Positions 1-5,291 are shown, counted from the first letter of the stretch. The stretch: 8,313 nt of DNA from Thermoplasmatota archaeon (GCA_030595765.1 JAUVCJ010000095.1:1-8313), one strand, 5' to 3'. The notes: generated by a model not told the origin, from the sequence alone. A program made the numbers and translations.

Positions 1-290
1 CCCCTGAGCCGGTTGCTCTATGCTTTGACATGCTGGCTCCAGAAGCCTACGGCGAGATCGTCGGGGGTTCACAGCGTGATACTGACATTGAGGCGCTAAT
101 AAAAGCTCTCGAAGCCGAGGGGGAAGACCCTGAGGACTACAGCTTCTACCTGGATCTAAGGCGCTACGGGTCAGTCCCGCACTCTGGCTACGGCTTGGGT
201 GTGGAGCGTGTGATATCATGGATATGCGGGCTTGAGAACATCAAAGATGCCATCCCATTCCCACGAACACCCAGCAGAACAATACCATAG
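1..290 (+). CDS. asnS: Asparaginyl-tRNA synthetase, C-terminal fragment (5' end outside window)
   Basis: This is the last 95 residues of a class II aminoacyl-tRNA synthetase; the frame is open from base 3 and ends at TAG 288-290. AsnRS charges tRNA-Asn with asparagine in the cytoplasm. The fragment carries the typical end of the catalytic domain: a FDMLAPEAYGEIVGGSQR segment, then YLDLRRYGSVPHSGYGLGVER, which holds class II motif 3 with its ATP-binding arginine, and the terminal IPFPRTP block. The SVPHSGYGLG wording and the GEIVGGSQR block favour AsnRS over the related archaeal AspRS, though the N-terminal anticodon-binding domain that would help separate them lies outside the window. The KEOPS gene begins about 80 bases downstream on the same strand and may be co-transcribed. 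Residues seen in the fragment look intact. Confidence 0.9.
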   Translation, partial: PEPVALCFDMLAPEAYGEIVGGSQRDTDIEALIKALEAEGEDPEDYSFYLDLRRYGSVPHSGYGLGVERVISWICGLENIKDAIPFPRTPSRTIP

Positions 291-370
291 ATTGATGAGC
301 TTGGGAGCGATCCTCATATTAACGAGCGAGATTTATGTTGATGAGCGATTCCATGTCAAAGAGTGATCCC

Positions 371-886
371 ATGCTGAACGTTGTTGGAGCCAAAGGAGAC
401 ATCACCACTGATGAGCTGTTGTCCAGGATCAGCACCGTTACCAGCAAGATGCAGGTTCCTGTTCAGGCATTCGACGCCTCAGCCATCTTTGGAAAGAACC
501 ACCTTATCGCAGCCTTCCATCACGCCCAAAGAGCATTCGAGCAGAACAGGAACCGAACACGCACAATAGAGGTCGAGACCCTCCTGTATGCTGCTGGCCT
601 TCGCCAGATATCCAGAGCTCTGGAGCGCGTTGGAGTTGGCAAAAACACCAAAAATTATGCAATTGCCATATTTCATTCTGATGAAGTAAAGATACAACCC
701 ATTCTTGATGAACTGGGGCTTGTTAGGGACGACTCAGTGTTGGATTGGACATCAGATACTGAGCTAGAGGCACAAAAAAACCCGGCTGTGTTCGGCATTG
801 GCAAGGATGAGATAGAGGCTGCAGGAGGAGCTGAGAAGATCCCCATGCTGGTGCTTGAGCGAGTTGCACTGCTGGATGTGGATTAA
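371..886 (+). CDS. cgi121: KEOPS complex subunit Cgi121
   Basis: A 171-residue protein resembling Cgi121, the KEOPS subunit that binds tRNA and helps Kae1-Bud32-Pcc1 make t6A at position 37 of ANN-decoding tRNAs. The family pattern is visible: VQAFDASAIFGKNHL at residues 31-45, an alanine-rich helix AAFHHAQRAF (47-56), and the core RTIEVETLLYAAGLRQI (64-80), then a C-terminal half with AIAIFHSD. Length fits the family. In-frame ATGs also occur at 335, 341 and 353. I prefer 371 because GAGTGAT lies 3 bases before it, a spacing seen in archaeal GGTGATnnATG sites, and because homologues start just before this point; the alternative adds a low-complexity MLMSDSMSKSDP leader. It follows asnS on the same strand. 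AsnRS and t6A both concern tRNA-Asn, a plausible but unproven link. Confidence 0.87.
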   Translation: MLNVVGAKGDITTDELLSRISTVTSKMQVPVQAFDASAIFGKNHLIAAFHHAQRAFEQNRNRTRTIEVETLLYAAGLRQISRALERVGVGKNTKNYAIAIFHSDEVKIQPILDELGLVRDDSVLDWTSDTELEAQKNPAVFGIGKDEIEAAGGAEKIPMLVLERVALLDVD

Positions 887-906
887 TTAGGAGATAAGTA
901 TTAAAT

Positions 907-1158
907 ATGTATGAAATCGAATTACATATCAGAGTGAGTTCCTTGACCGAAAATAATACCGTTAACGAATGTTTTGATGCATTATCAACAATTAACATAC
1001 AATAGTATCAGGAAAACGAATGGATATTGTTAATTAAGGGCAAAGTCGTGTATCATTTCCCTAGGGAAAAGAGCATTTACCAGTATGCAAGAGAAAAGTA
1101 TCCTGATGATGTTCCTTGCCTGGTGAAAGTTCCTTCAAAAACCCCATTGACAGCGTGA
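907..1158 (+). pseudogene. DUF5678-like small protein with one in-frame TAG (broken gene, or amber decoded as an amino acid)
   Basis: A frame of 84 codons opens with ATG 907, 11 bases after AGGAGAT (889-895), and runs to TGA 1156-1158, broken only by TAG at 1003-1005 (codon 33). Both sides look coding. Before the TAG is MYEIELHIRV...CFDALSTINIQ. After it come YQENEWILLIKGKVVYHF and REKYPDDVPCLVKVP, which match my recollection of DUF5678, a family of small archaeal proteins of unknown function (W-x(5)-GKVV core, KYP-x-VP end). In that family a residue such as Lys or Glu usually stands before the tyrosine, so TAG could come from one base change. No in-frame ATG or GTG lies just after the TAG, so restart is unlikely. 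It may be a recent pseudogene, a sequencing error, or a pyrrolysine or readthrough codon; nothing else here supports pyrrolysine. The gene follows cgi121 by 20 bases. Confidence 0.55.
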
Positions 1159-1165
1159 TTTTTTT
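1159..1165 (+). terminator. T-run, likely transcription terminator after the cgi121 / DUF5678-like unit
   Basis: Seven consecutive T residues begin at the base after the TGA of the DUF5678-like frame. Archaeal RNA polymerase terminates at T-rich tracts on the non-template strand. The position supports the view that the real gene end is 1158 rather than the TAG at 1003. No strong hairpin was seen before it. Confidence 0.4.
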
Positions 1166-1257
1166 CCAATAAACCAGTATAATTGCATCATTTAGATACA
1201 GACTTATATCGAACTGCAAGGCCAGGGTCTTCACCCACTTGAATCATATTTGGCAAC
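1166..1257. other. Intergenic, AT-rich, no gene recognised
   Basis: This stretch lies between the T-run and the TATA-like box of the toxin-antitoxin unit. Both strands have frequent stops. No RNA gene, repeat or insertion-sequence end was recognised by eye. Confidence 0.5.
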
Positions 1258-1267
1258 CTATATATAG
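1258..1267 (+). promoter_or_regulatory. TATA box for the toxin-antitoxin unit
   Basis: CTATATATAG is a good archaeal TATA-box candidate. Start of transcription about 25 bases downstream (near 1290) would give an untranslated leader of about 25 bases before ATG 1315. No convincing purine-rich BRE was seen just before it. There is no Shine-Dalgarno sequence in front of the antitoxin start, so the leader is short and weakly signalled. Confidence 0.5.
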
Positions 1268-1305
1268 CATATAGCCTCATATTGTAACATACTACAGCAT
1301 ATGGC
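1266..1305. repeat. Pair of AGCATATRGC direct repeats flanking the predicted start of transcription
   Basis: AGCATATAGC (1266-1275) and AGCATATGGC (1296-1305) differ at one base and lie 30 bp apart, one abutting the TATA-like box and the other just before the antitoxin start. Paired sites of this kind would suit autoregulation by a ribbon-helix-helix antitoxin. The sequence is AT-rich, so chance is possible. Confidence 0.3.
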
Positions 1306-1318
1306 GGCGACCCTATGA
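1301..1318 (+). other. Five-codon upstream mini-ORF overlapping the antitoxin start (ATGA)
   Basis: ATG GCG GCG ACC CTA TGA encodes MAATL and stops within the antitoxin start codon, so the stop and start share bases in ATGA. Since the antitoxin lacks a Shine-Dalgarno site, translation could be handed over from this mini-ORF. It may also be chance. Confidence 0.25.
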
Positions 1319-1503
1319 CAGAAATTACTACGATTCAGATAACAAAGCACACCAGAGAGGAATTACGACACATTGGTAGAAAGGGAGAGACTTACGATGT
1401 CCTGATCAATCGCTTGATAGAAACTGCAAGAAAAACAGCGTTCTTCAATGAAATAGATCATATTCTGGAGCATGAGGAGTTTGTGTCCCTTGACGAAATA
1501 TAA
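1315..1503 (+). CDS. Antitoxin, ribbon-helix-helix-like (RelB/VapB type)
   Basis: A 62-residue protein with the layout of a ribbon-helix-helix DNA-binding antitoxin: an N-terminal strand TTIQI (residues 5-9), helix 1 around THEEL-like residues TREELRHIG (13-21), the turn KGETYD, and helix 2 VLINRLIETA. The acidic C-terminal tail (EIDHILEHEEFVSLDEI) probably wraps the toxin. The IGRKGETYDVLINRLI phrase is common in small archaeal antitoxins. The toxin gene overlaps its 3' end, the usual order and coupling for such pairs. The predicted product should dimerise, bind its own promoter (a TATA-like box and two AGCATATRGC repeats lie upstream) and neutralise the toxin. No Shine-Dalgarno sequence precedes the ATG. 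Assignment to a named antitoxin family is not certain. Confidence 0.75.
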   Translation: MTEITTIQITKHTREELRHIGRKGETYDVLINRLIETARKTAFFNEIDHILEHEEFVSLDEI

Positions 1504-1768
1504 TATCCTAATCTCTGAAACTGCAATATCCCAGCTTAAACGATTACCTGATGACCAACACCGTACAATAAAGAAGAAGCTGGCTGAGCTTGCCACCAAC
1601 CCCTACAAATCCAGACCCAACGCAGACATCAAGAAACTAAAGGGACCCAAAAGAGATTACTACCGCTTAAGGATCGGAAAATACAGAGCCATATATGTCA
1701 TTGACGCCAAAGCGGTCAAGATAGCAAAGATCCTACCCAGAGATTCTGCATATGACTGGATAGAATGA
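1490..1768 (+). CDS. relE: RelE/ParE-superfamily toxin (RelE-like mRNA interferase)
   Basis: A 92-residue toxin if translation starts at TTG 1490, giving MTKYNILISE like family members. RelE toxins cut mRNA in the ribosomal A site. The fold is recognisable: strand YNILIS, helices around AISQLKRLPDDQHRTIKKKLAEL, then basic strands DYYRLRIGKYRAIYVID and KIAKIL, ending in LPRDSAYDWIE. Arg84 and Tyr88 correspond to the catalytic C-terminal Arg and Tyr known in RelE, and Arg59, Arg61 and Arg66 supply the basic face, so it is probably active. An ATG at 1472 in the same frame would add six residues (MRSLCP) that do not look like family sequence; GAGGAG at 1474-1479 sits 10 bases before the TTG and would be inside the longer form. 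The gene overlaps the antitoxin by 14 bases, which suggests translational coupling. It converges on the CoA-transferase operon, with 17 bases between the stops. Confidence 0.82.
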   Translation: MTKYNILISETAISQLKRLPDDQHRTIKKKLAELATNPYKSRPNADIKKLKGPKRDYYRLRIGKYRAIYVIDAKAVKIAKILPRDSAYDWIE

Positions 1769-1785
1769 TTTAATTACCAAAGCAC

Positions 1786-2571
1786 TCAAATATACAACCC
1801 AGTAGGATCGATATCCTCTCGTAGCACCTTCAGCTCTTTCTCACTCGGTGGCTCCAACTCATACAACTCATCGCTGACCAGCAACTCGAAACTGGTATTC
1901 TCTTTAACCTGCTCCAAGCTAACGCCCGGTTGCAATGCCAGTATCTTCATCCACTTGGTCTCGTCGTCGAATCCAAGCAAAGCGAGGTTGGTGACGACAC
2001 GATAGGGGCCGCTGTTAGGTGGGAGGCCTGCCTCTTCTCTGGCGCCTGGGCCACTGAGGTAGCCTGGAGTTGTGATGAAGTCGGGCTTGGGGATGAACTT
2101 GCGCTTATCCTGAGTCATGATGGCTATGGTTCTCCAGCATAGGGAGCCAATGTCATTTGCGCCACCAGAGCCTGGGAATCGCACCTTGGGCTTGGCGTGG
2201 TCTCCGATAACTGTGGAGTTTAGGTTGCCATACATGTCGATCTGGGCTCCGCCTAGGAAGCCGAACTCTACATGGCCTCTGGCTGAGGCCTCCATGACAT
2301 CGCAGATGCTGGCGGCGACCAGAGCCTTGTGGAATGTTCGCGAGCCGCCTACTCCTAATGGAAGGACGTCAAGGCTGGCACCAAGCCCTCCAAACTCAAA
2401 GATGGGCATGAGGTTGGGTGCGTGCATCTTCTTTGCAAGCGCTGCTGCCAGCATTGGTATGCCGGTTCCGATGAATGCACCAGTTCCGTCCTCCATCTGT
2501 CGTGAAGCTACGCAGATAAGCATCTCTGTTGGTTTGTATCCTATGGCATTGTTAGAGTTGTGATCGCTCAT
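1786..2571 (-). CDS. gctB: CoA-transferase subunit B, glutaconate CoA-transferase-like (family I)
   Basis: A 261-residue beta subunit of a family I CoA-transferase, which moves CoA between an acyl-CoA and a free acid through a glutamyl-CoA thioester. It resembles Acidaminococcus GctB (about 266 residues) along its length: GTGIPMLAAALAKK near residues 35-48, IFEFGGLG at 57-64, GGAQIDMYGNLNST at 107-120, KPKVRFPGSGGAN at 127-139, KRKF, and a LREDIDP end. Glu59 falls where the catalytic GctB Glu54 lies, so activity is expected. The start is ATG 2571: AGGAGGGAT precedes it, and the 10-residue upstream extension to 2601 merely reads through the end of subunit A. Only one base separates the subunit A stop from this ATG, so the two are coupled. 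Substrate is unknown; other acyl-CoA acceptors, or an IpdAB-like hydrolase role, remain possible. Confidence 0.87.
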   Translation of the reverse strand: MSDHNSNNAIGYKPTEMLICVASRQMEDGTGAFIGTGIPMLAAALAKKMHAPNLMPIFEFGGLGASLDVLPLGVGGSRTFHKALVAASICDVMEASARGHVEFGFLGGAQIDMYGNLNSTVIGDHAKPKVRFPGSGGANDIGSLCWRTIAIMTQDKRKFIPKPDFITTPGYLSGPGAREEAGLPPNSGPYRVVTNLALLGFDDETKWMKILALQPGVSLEQVKENTSFELLVSDELYELEPPSEKELKVLREDIDPTGLYI

Positions 2572-2572
2572 T

Positions 2573-3550
2573 TCAATCCCTCCTTGTTGCCTTGGATGCA
2601 AGGTCGGCCATCAGCTGCTTGCCACCTACAAGTTCAAGGTACTCCTCGTTGTTGGATACCCCTCGAATGTATTTATCGATGTATGCGTTGGTGGCCTCTT
2701 CGGTCTGGGTGGCCTTGATGTACTCGGCCAGGTGATCCTCATCTCGCCAGTAGTTGTAGTACATCTCACCCGGATGGGAGCCAAAGGGTGCGTGCACAAC
2801 GGCGTCGACCAGGTAATATGGAATTATCGTGCGTTCTGGATACTTGCGGATCTCGTCGGTATCGATAATTTCCTCTGCGCTGATTATGAGGCGCCTGGAT
2901 GCTCCGGCCATCTCCTTTGCGAATCCGCCGATGCCGTCGAGCTGACAGTTGCCGTACTTGTCGGCCCTGTGAACGTGAATAACCCCGACATCAAGCATTG
3001 AGGCAGGGAGGAGGCATACCTTCATGCCTGTGAAAGGATCGATCGCGGTCTTTGCAGCGCTGTGCTTGAAAGTATCGGTACCCAGCATGGAACGTACTGG
3101 CAGGAATGGGACTCCAAGTGTAGCGGCCTTTAGCCTCCAGGCCAGTGCGGCGTTGCTCCACTCCACAATCTCGATCTTGCCACCCTCTGCTGCGCGTCTG
3201 AGCACCCTGGATATGCCATATACCTCATGACCAAGATAGGTCAGGTCAAGCTTATCGATAAGACCTGCGGCCAGAAGTATATCTACTTCCATGATGCCCT
3301 GTCCAGCCGCCCTCAGGTGGTCAATTCCTTGCCTGACAACCTCGCGGGCTATTGACATGGGGCAGCGGACAAAACCGTACAGTTCAAACCCTATGTAGTC
3401 CCCTGGATTGATGAACCTAGACACTGCGTCGCTCTCGCTCATGAGCTTGTCTTTTAGAGCCATGGACTTATTGGCCCTTATGAACTCCCTGTCGCCGTCA
3501 GGGTCTGGTGTTAAGAAAAGATTGCCTTCTCCAGTTTCAAGTACTTCCAT
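2573..3550 (-). CDS. gctA: CoA-transferase subunit A, glutaconate CoA-transferase-like (family I)
   Basis: A 325-residue alpha subunit that pairs with the next gene to form the heteromeric enzyme. GctA-like blocks are clear: MALKDKL near residue 30, FINPGDYIGFELYGF (46-60), the helix IAREVVRQGIDHL, LGVPFLPVRSMLGTD (about 145-159), EEIIDTDEIRKYP, and VDAVVHAPFGSHPGEMYYNY near 250. The protein has a 29-residue N-terminal extension compared with GctA, whose start would match Met30. The longer start is favoured because GGGAGG (3559-3564) lies 8 bases before ATG 3550, while Met30 has no ribosome site. No hydroxyglutaryl-CoA dehydratase or decarboxylase gene is nearby, so the acid handled cannot be named. 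It is the first gene of a two-gene operon, with a TATA-like box around 3618-3626. Confidence 0.87.
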   Translation of the reverse strand: MEVLETGEGNLFLTPDPDGDREFIRANKSMALKDKLMSESDAVSRFINPGDYIGFELYGFVRCPMSIAREVVRQGIDHLRAAGQGIMEVDILLAAGLIDKLDLTYLGHEVYGISRVLRRAAEGGKIEIVEWSNAALAWRLKAATLGVPFLPVRSMLGTDTFKHSAAKTAIDPFTGMKVCLLPASMLDVGVIHVHRADKYGNCQLDGIGGFAKEMAGASRRLIISAEEIIDTDEIRKYPERTIIPYYLVDAVVHAPFGSHPGEMYYNYWRDEDHLAEYIKATQTEEATNAYIDKYIRGVSNNEEYLELVGGKQLMADLASKATRRD

Positions 3551-3558
3551 GAATGAAT

Positions 3559-3564
3559 CCTCCC
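3559..3564 (-). promoter_or_regulatory. Shine-Dalgarno site deciding the gctA start
   Basis: Minus-strand GGGAGG, 8 bases before ATG 3550. It supports the extended N-terminus of subunit A over an in-frame ATG at about 3463, which lacks such a site. Confidence 0.65.
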
Positions 3565-3617
3565 GCAGATGCCACCCTTTTTAGGGCTAGCGCATGAGCT
3601 TGACAGGTAAAAGCTCG

Positions 3618-3626
3618 CATAAAAGG
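3618..3626 (-). promoter_or_regulatory. Candidate TATA box for the CoA-transferase operon
   Basis: The minus strand reads CCTTTTATG here, a TATA-like element about 70 bases before ATG 3550. It would give a leader of about 45 bases holding the Shine-Dalgarno site. A second AT-rich element, CCCTAAAAAGGG on the minus strand (3575-3586), lies closer and is a near-palindrome, so it might instead be an operator or an alternative TATA box. Confidence 0.35.
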
Positions 3627-3633
3627 GTTTGCT

Positions 3634-3775
3634 CACAAGCATACCATGAGTGCCAAAAAGCCATTTTGGAAGATTAGAAGAGAACTACTACATGCTACCC
3701 TGAGTGCCAAAAAGCCATATTAGAAGATTAGAAGAGAACTACCACGTGCTACATCACAAGCTACCCTGAATGCCA
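3634..3775. repeat. Tandem repeat, period 54-66 bp, about two full copies plus partial ends
   Basis: Two near-identical copies begin at 3647 and 3701, each opening TGAGTGCCAAAAAGCCAT and including GAAGATTAGAAGAGAACTAC; I count 4 mismatches over 52 bases. The second copy is followed by a 14-base addition (about 3753-3766) and a third, partial unit TGAATGCCACAA at 3767. CACAAGC (3634-3640 and 3755-3761) precedes both the first and the third TGARTGCC. The array starts inside the last codons of the zinc-ribbon gene and fills the gap to the CoA-transferase promoter. Copy 1 alone can form a small hairpin, CCAAAA (3653-3658) with TTTTGG (3664-3669). Confidence 0.8.
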
Positions 3776-4455
3776 CAACCCGTGCATGTTATCATGCCTT
3801 CATCATCGGGTATAGCTGCAAAGGTGGTGCCGCACTTTGGGCAATCCACTTCTGGGTGGTCAACATCTGCAACAGCTTGTGGCTGTTCGGTAGCATCATC
3901 TTCGGGTGGTGCTGCCCATGCCCCATCATCTACAACTGGAGCCTCACTGGATTCGACTGCCCCCATTGGAGTATCCTGGGGAATCATTTCCATGTGGATA
4001 CCATGCCCCAGTGCCACAGGAACCGGGATCCCAACAGGCATGGGTGATGGCATGGACTCCTTTTTCTTTTCCAGAAGAAGCACAATACCGGAAATTAGGC
4101 AGAGGTAAGAGCCAAGATATACCACCCACATGCCAAATCCCAGATAATCCGTCATTGCATTGTCCACAGATGCATAAAGCATCAAAGTCAGTAGTATGGC
4201 GTTGCCAGCACCGAACACAAGGGGACCTCCCCATACTCTAAGAGCTCCTAGTGCCAGGGCTATTAAGCCCATCATAAAGACAAGCCAGTAAACCATCTCT
4301 CCTCCTTGGGTCAGATCCAGATCTTTCACTAGACCCGCGGCTGCCTGATAAGCAGAGTATGACTCCGAAGGCACAACTACCCAAGGAAGAAAGAAGCCGA
4401 CGCATACCAATGCTCCGCCAGCCACAGCCAATATTCGCCCAGTCTTAGCAACCAT
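3754..4455 (-). CDS. Membrane protein with four transmembrane segments and a C-terminal zinc ribbon
   Basis: A 233-residue protein of unknown function. Four hydrophobic segments are visible at about residues 8-28, 54-75, 77-96 and 107-129. A proline-rich, then acidic and alanine-rich linker (about 133-200) follows, and a zinc ribbon with CPKCG (Cys205, Cys208) and CTGCG (Cys224, Cys227) ends the protein. With four membrane segments both ends should lie on the same side, most likely the cytoplasm, leaving the ribbon free to bind a partner or nucleic acid. No catalytic motif is evident. The start at ATG 4455 has no clear Shine-Dalgarno site, and a TATA-like box lies about 30-38 bases upstream, suggesting a nearly leaderless message. 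Its last codons (GIQGSL) are part of the downstream tandem repeat. It is separated from the CoA-transferase genes by that repeat and a promoter. Confidence 0.78.
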   Translation of the reverse strand: MVAKTGRILAVAGGALVCVGFFLPWVVVPSESYSAYQAAAGLVKDLDLTQGGEMVYWLVFMMGLIALALGALRVWGGPLVFGAGNAILLTLMLYASVDNAMTDYLGFGMWVVYLGSYLCLISGIVLLLEKKKESMPSPMPVGIPVPVALGHGIHMEMIPQDTPMGAVESSEAPVVDDGAWAAPPEDDATEQPQAVADVDHPEVDCPKCGTTFAAIPDDEGMITCTGCGIQGSL

Positions 4456-4484
4456 TTAGCTCAAAACACCCAACGGAAAACCGC

Positions 4485-4493
4485 ATTAAAAGC
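4485..4493 (-). promoter_or_regulatory. Candidate TATA box of the zinc-ribbon membrane protein gene
   Basis: The minus strand reads GCTTTTAAT, 30-38 bases before ATG 4455. Transcription starting about 25 bases downstream would leave a leader of only a few bases, in keeping with the missing Shine-Dalgarno site. Confidence 0.4.
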
Positions 4494-4499
4494 TTTGGG

Positions 4500-4570
4500 G
4501 GTTCAGTAAGCACGACCCATCACCCAAATGGCTCCAACACACCCGCTACAAGACCAGTGTGTGCTGAACC
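4500..4570. repeat. Inverted repeat GGTTCAG / CTGAACC in the intergenic region
   Basis: GGTTCAG (4500-4506) and CTGAACC (4564-4570) are exact inverted copies 57 bases apart, with GCAC (4510-4513) and GTGC (4561-4564) able to extend the stem imperfectly. The gap of 225 bases between the zinc-ribbon start and the LOG-like gene stop holds no coding frame I recognise. The element could be a terminator-like fold after the upstream gene, an operator, or chance. Confidence 0.25.
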
Positions 4571-4680
4571 GAGCCCTCTAAGTTACTCCGGCGTCTGCAG
4601 GGCAACAGCATCGGCCTTTACGGATCTGATTATGAGAAGAAGTATTTACTGATCTGATCCTGCGAATAAGGCTGCTTGGC

Positions 4681-5163
4681 TCACTGCTCCAGCATCTGCA
4701 TGGCTGTATCAACGGCCTCTAATGTGCTGGTGACATGAACAAGCCTGCCTAGCTCCACAACTCCAGCATCCTCAAGCTTCCAGCTTCCAAGAGCTATGAC
4801 CCTCTTACCCAAGTTCAGTGCCAGCGCCATCTCTGACAGGGTCCCATAACTACCGTTCAGGGCAATTACCACATCTGCAGTCCTGACTATCAACACGTTC
4901 CGTGCAATGCCCAAACCGCTTGCAATAGAGACATCAACATACTGGTTCGCATCGCTCTTGTCCTCGCCGGGTAGGATGCCGATTGTGGTACCACCACCCT
5001 CCTTTGCGCCTTTGCATGCTGCTTCCATCACACCGCCCATCCCTCCACAGATGAGCATGCAGCCTCTGGATGCAATCTCTTTGCCTAGCTCCCTTGCCTG
5101 CAACAGGACTTCAGCTGGCACGACAGAGCCCCCTATCACTCCTATAACATGCAACTTGCTCAT
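4681..5163 (-). CDS. TIGR00725 / LOG-like Rossmann-fold protein (nucleotide-binding)
   Basis: A 160-residue protein of the TIGR00725 group within the LOG / DprA-like Rossmann superfamily, relatives of cytokinin riboside 5'-monophosphate phosphoribohydrolase. Motifs are VIGVIGGS near the N-terminus (residues 6-13), CGGMGGVMEAACKGA (39-53), TIGILPG (60-66), ARNVLIVRTADVVIAL (87-102) and GSYGTLSEMALAL (104-116), which holds the G-x-GT-x(2)-E signature with Glu111. It most likely binds a nucleotide or phosphoribosyl ligand; the actual substrate is unknown. ATG 5163 gives MSKLHVIG, typical of the group; GTG 5172 in the same frame would add three residues. A GAGGAG (5185-5190) lies about 21 bases before the ATG, too far for it but at normal spacing for GTG 5172 or for a four-codon ORF at 5174. 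The gene is divergent from the large secreted protein. Confidence 0.82.
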   Translation of the reverse strand: MSKLHVIGVIGGSVVPAEVLLQARELGKEIASRGCMLICGGMGGVMEAACKGAKEGGGTTIGILPGEDKSDANQYVDVSIASGLGIARNVLIVRTADVVIALNGSYGTLSEMALALNLGKRVIALGSWKLEDAGVVELGRLVHVTSTLEAVDTAMQMLEQ

Positions 5164-5174
5164 GGGTAGCACAT
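5160..5174 (-). other. Four-codon upstream mini-ORF overlapping the LOG-like gene start (ATGA)
   Basis: On the minus strand ATG TGC TAC CCA TGA (MCYP) begins 9 bases after GAGGAG and its stop overlaps the ATG at 5163. The ribosome site is better placed for this mini-ORF than for the gene itself, which suggests hand-over of ribosomes. If the real start is GTG 5172, the mini-ORF is meaningless. Confidence 0.3.
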
Positions 5175-5243
5175 ATGGATAAACTCCTCAAAAGGATTGC
5201 GAAAAATGCCAATCCGAATTTGCATCACAAAGGCCCTACCAAA

Positions 5244-5252
5244 TCATTTATC
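5244..5252. promoter_or_regulatory. AT-rich element in the divergent promoter region
   Basis: TCATTTATC (GATAAATGA on the minus strand) is the clearest TATA-like element between the divergent genes. It sits about 46-54 bases before ATG 5298 on the + strand and about 80 bases before ATG 5163 on the minus strand. It might serve either gene, or both. Confidence 0.3.
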
Positions 5253-5282
5253 TATCCTGGTTGCATGGAGACTAGTTGCATT

Positions 5283-5291
5283 GGGGAGGTG
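5283..5291 (+). promoter_or_regulatory. Strong Shine-Dalgarno site deciding the start of the large secreted protein
   Basis: GGGGAGGTG lies 6 bases before ATG 5298. It contains GGAGGTG, the perfect complement of the usual 16S rRNA tail. The frame is open further upstream, with ATGs at 5175 and 5265, but neither has such a site, so 5298 is chosen. Confidence 0.75.

Noticed and set aside
335..370. Longer N-terminus for Cgi121 from ATG 335 (12 extra residues MLMSDSMSKSDP)
   Set aside because: No ribosome site before 335, a better one before 371, and the extra residues do not look like the family. Not excluded.
1159..1314. Insertion-sequence remnant or RNA gene between the T-run and the antitoxin
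   Set aside because: No terminal repeats, no transposase-like frame, no tRNA-like fold; the stretch looks like ordinary AT-rich spacer with a promoter.
1930..3230. Open frames on the + strand opposite the two CoA-transferase genes
   Set aside because: Antisense shadows of two well-supported genes, without family features or ribosome sites.
3634..3775. CRISPR array
   Set aside because: The copies abut each other without unique spacers, so this is a plain tandem repeat.
3770..4241. Open frames on the + strand opposite the zinc-ribbon gene
   Set aside because: They mirror the minus-strand membrane protein, contain no recognisable domain, and lose out to a frame with membrane segments and a zinc ribbon.
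4456..4680. Possible C/D box guide RNA on the minus strand (GTGATGG followed by CTGA near 4503-4523)
   Set aside because: The C box is imperfect and no C' and D boxes follow at the needed spacing.
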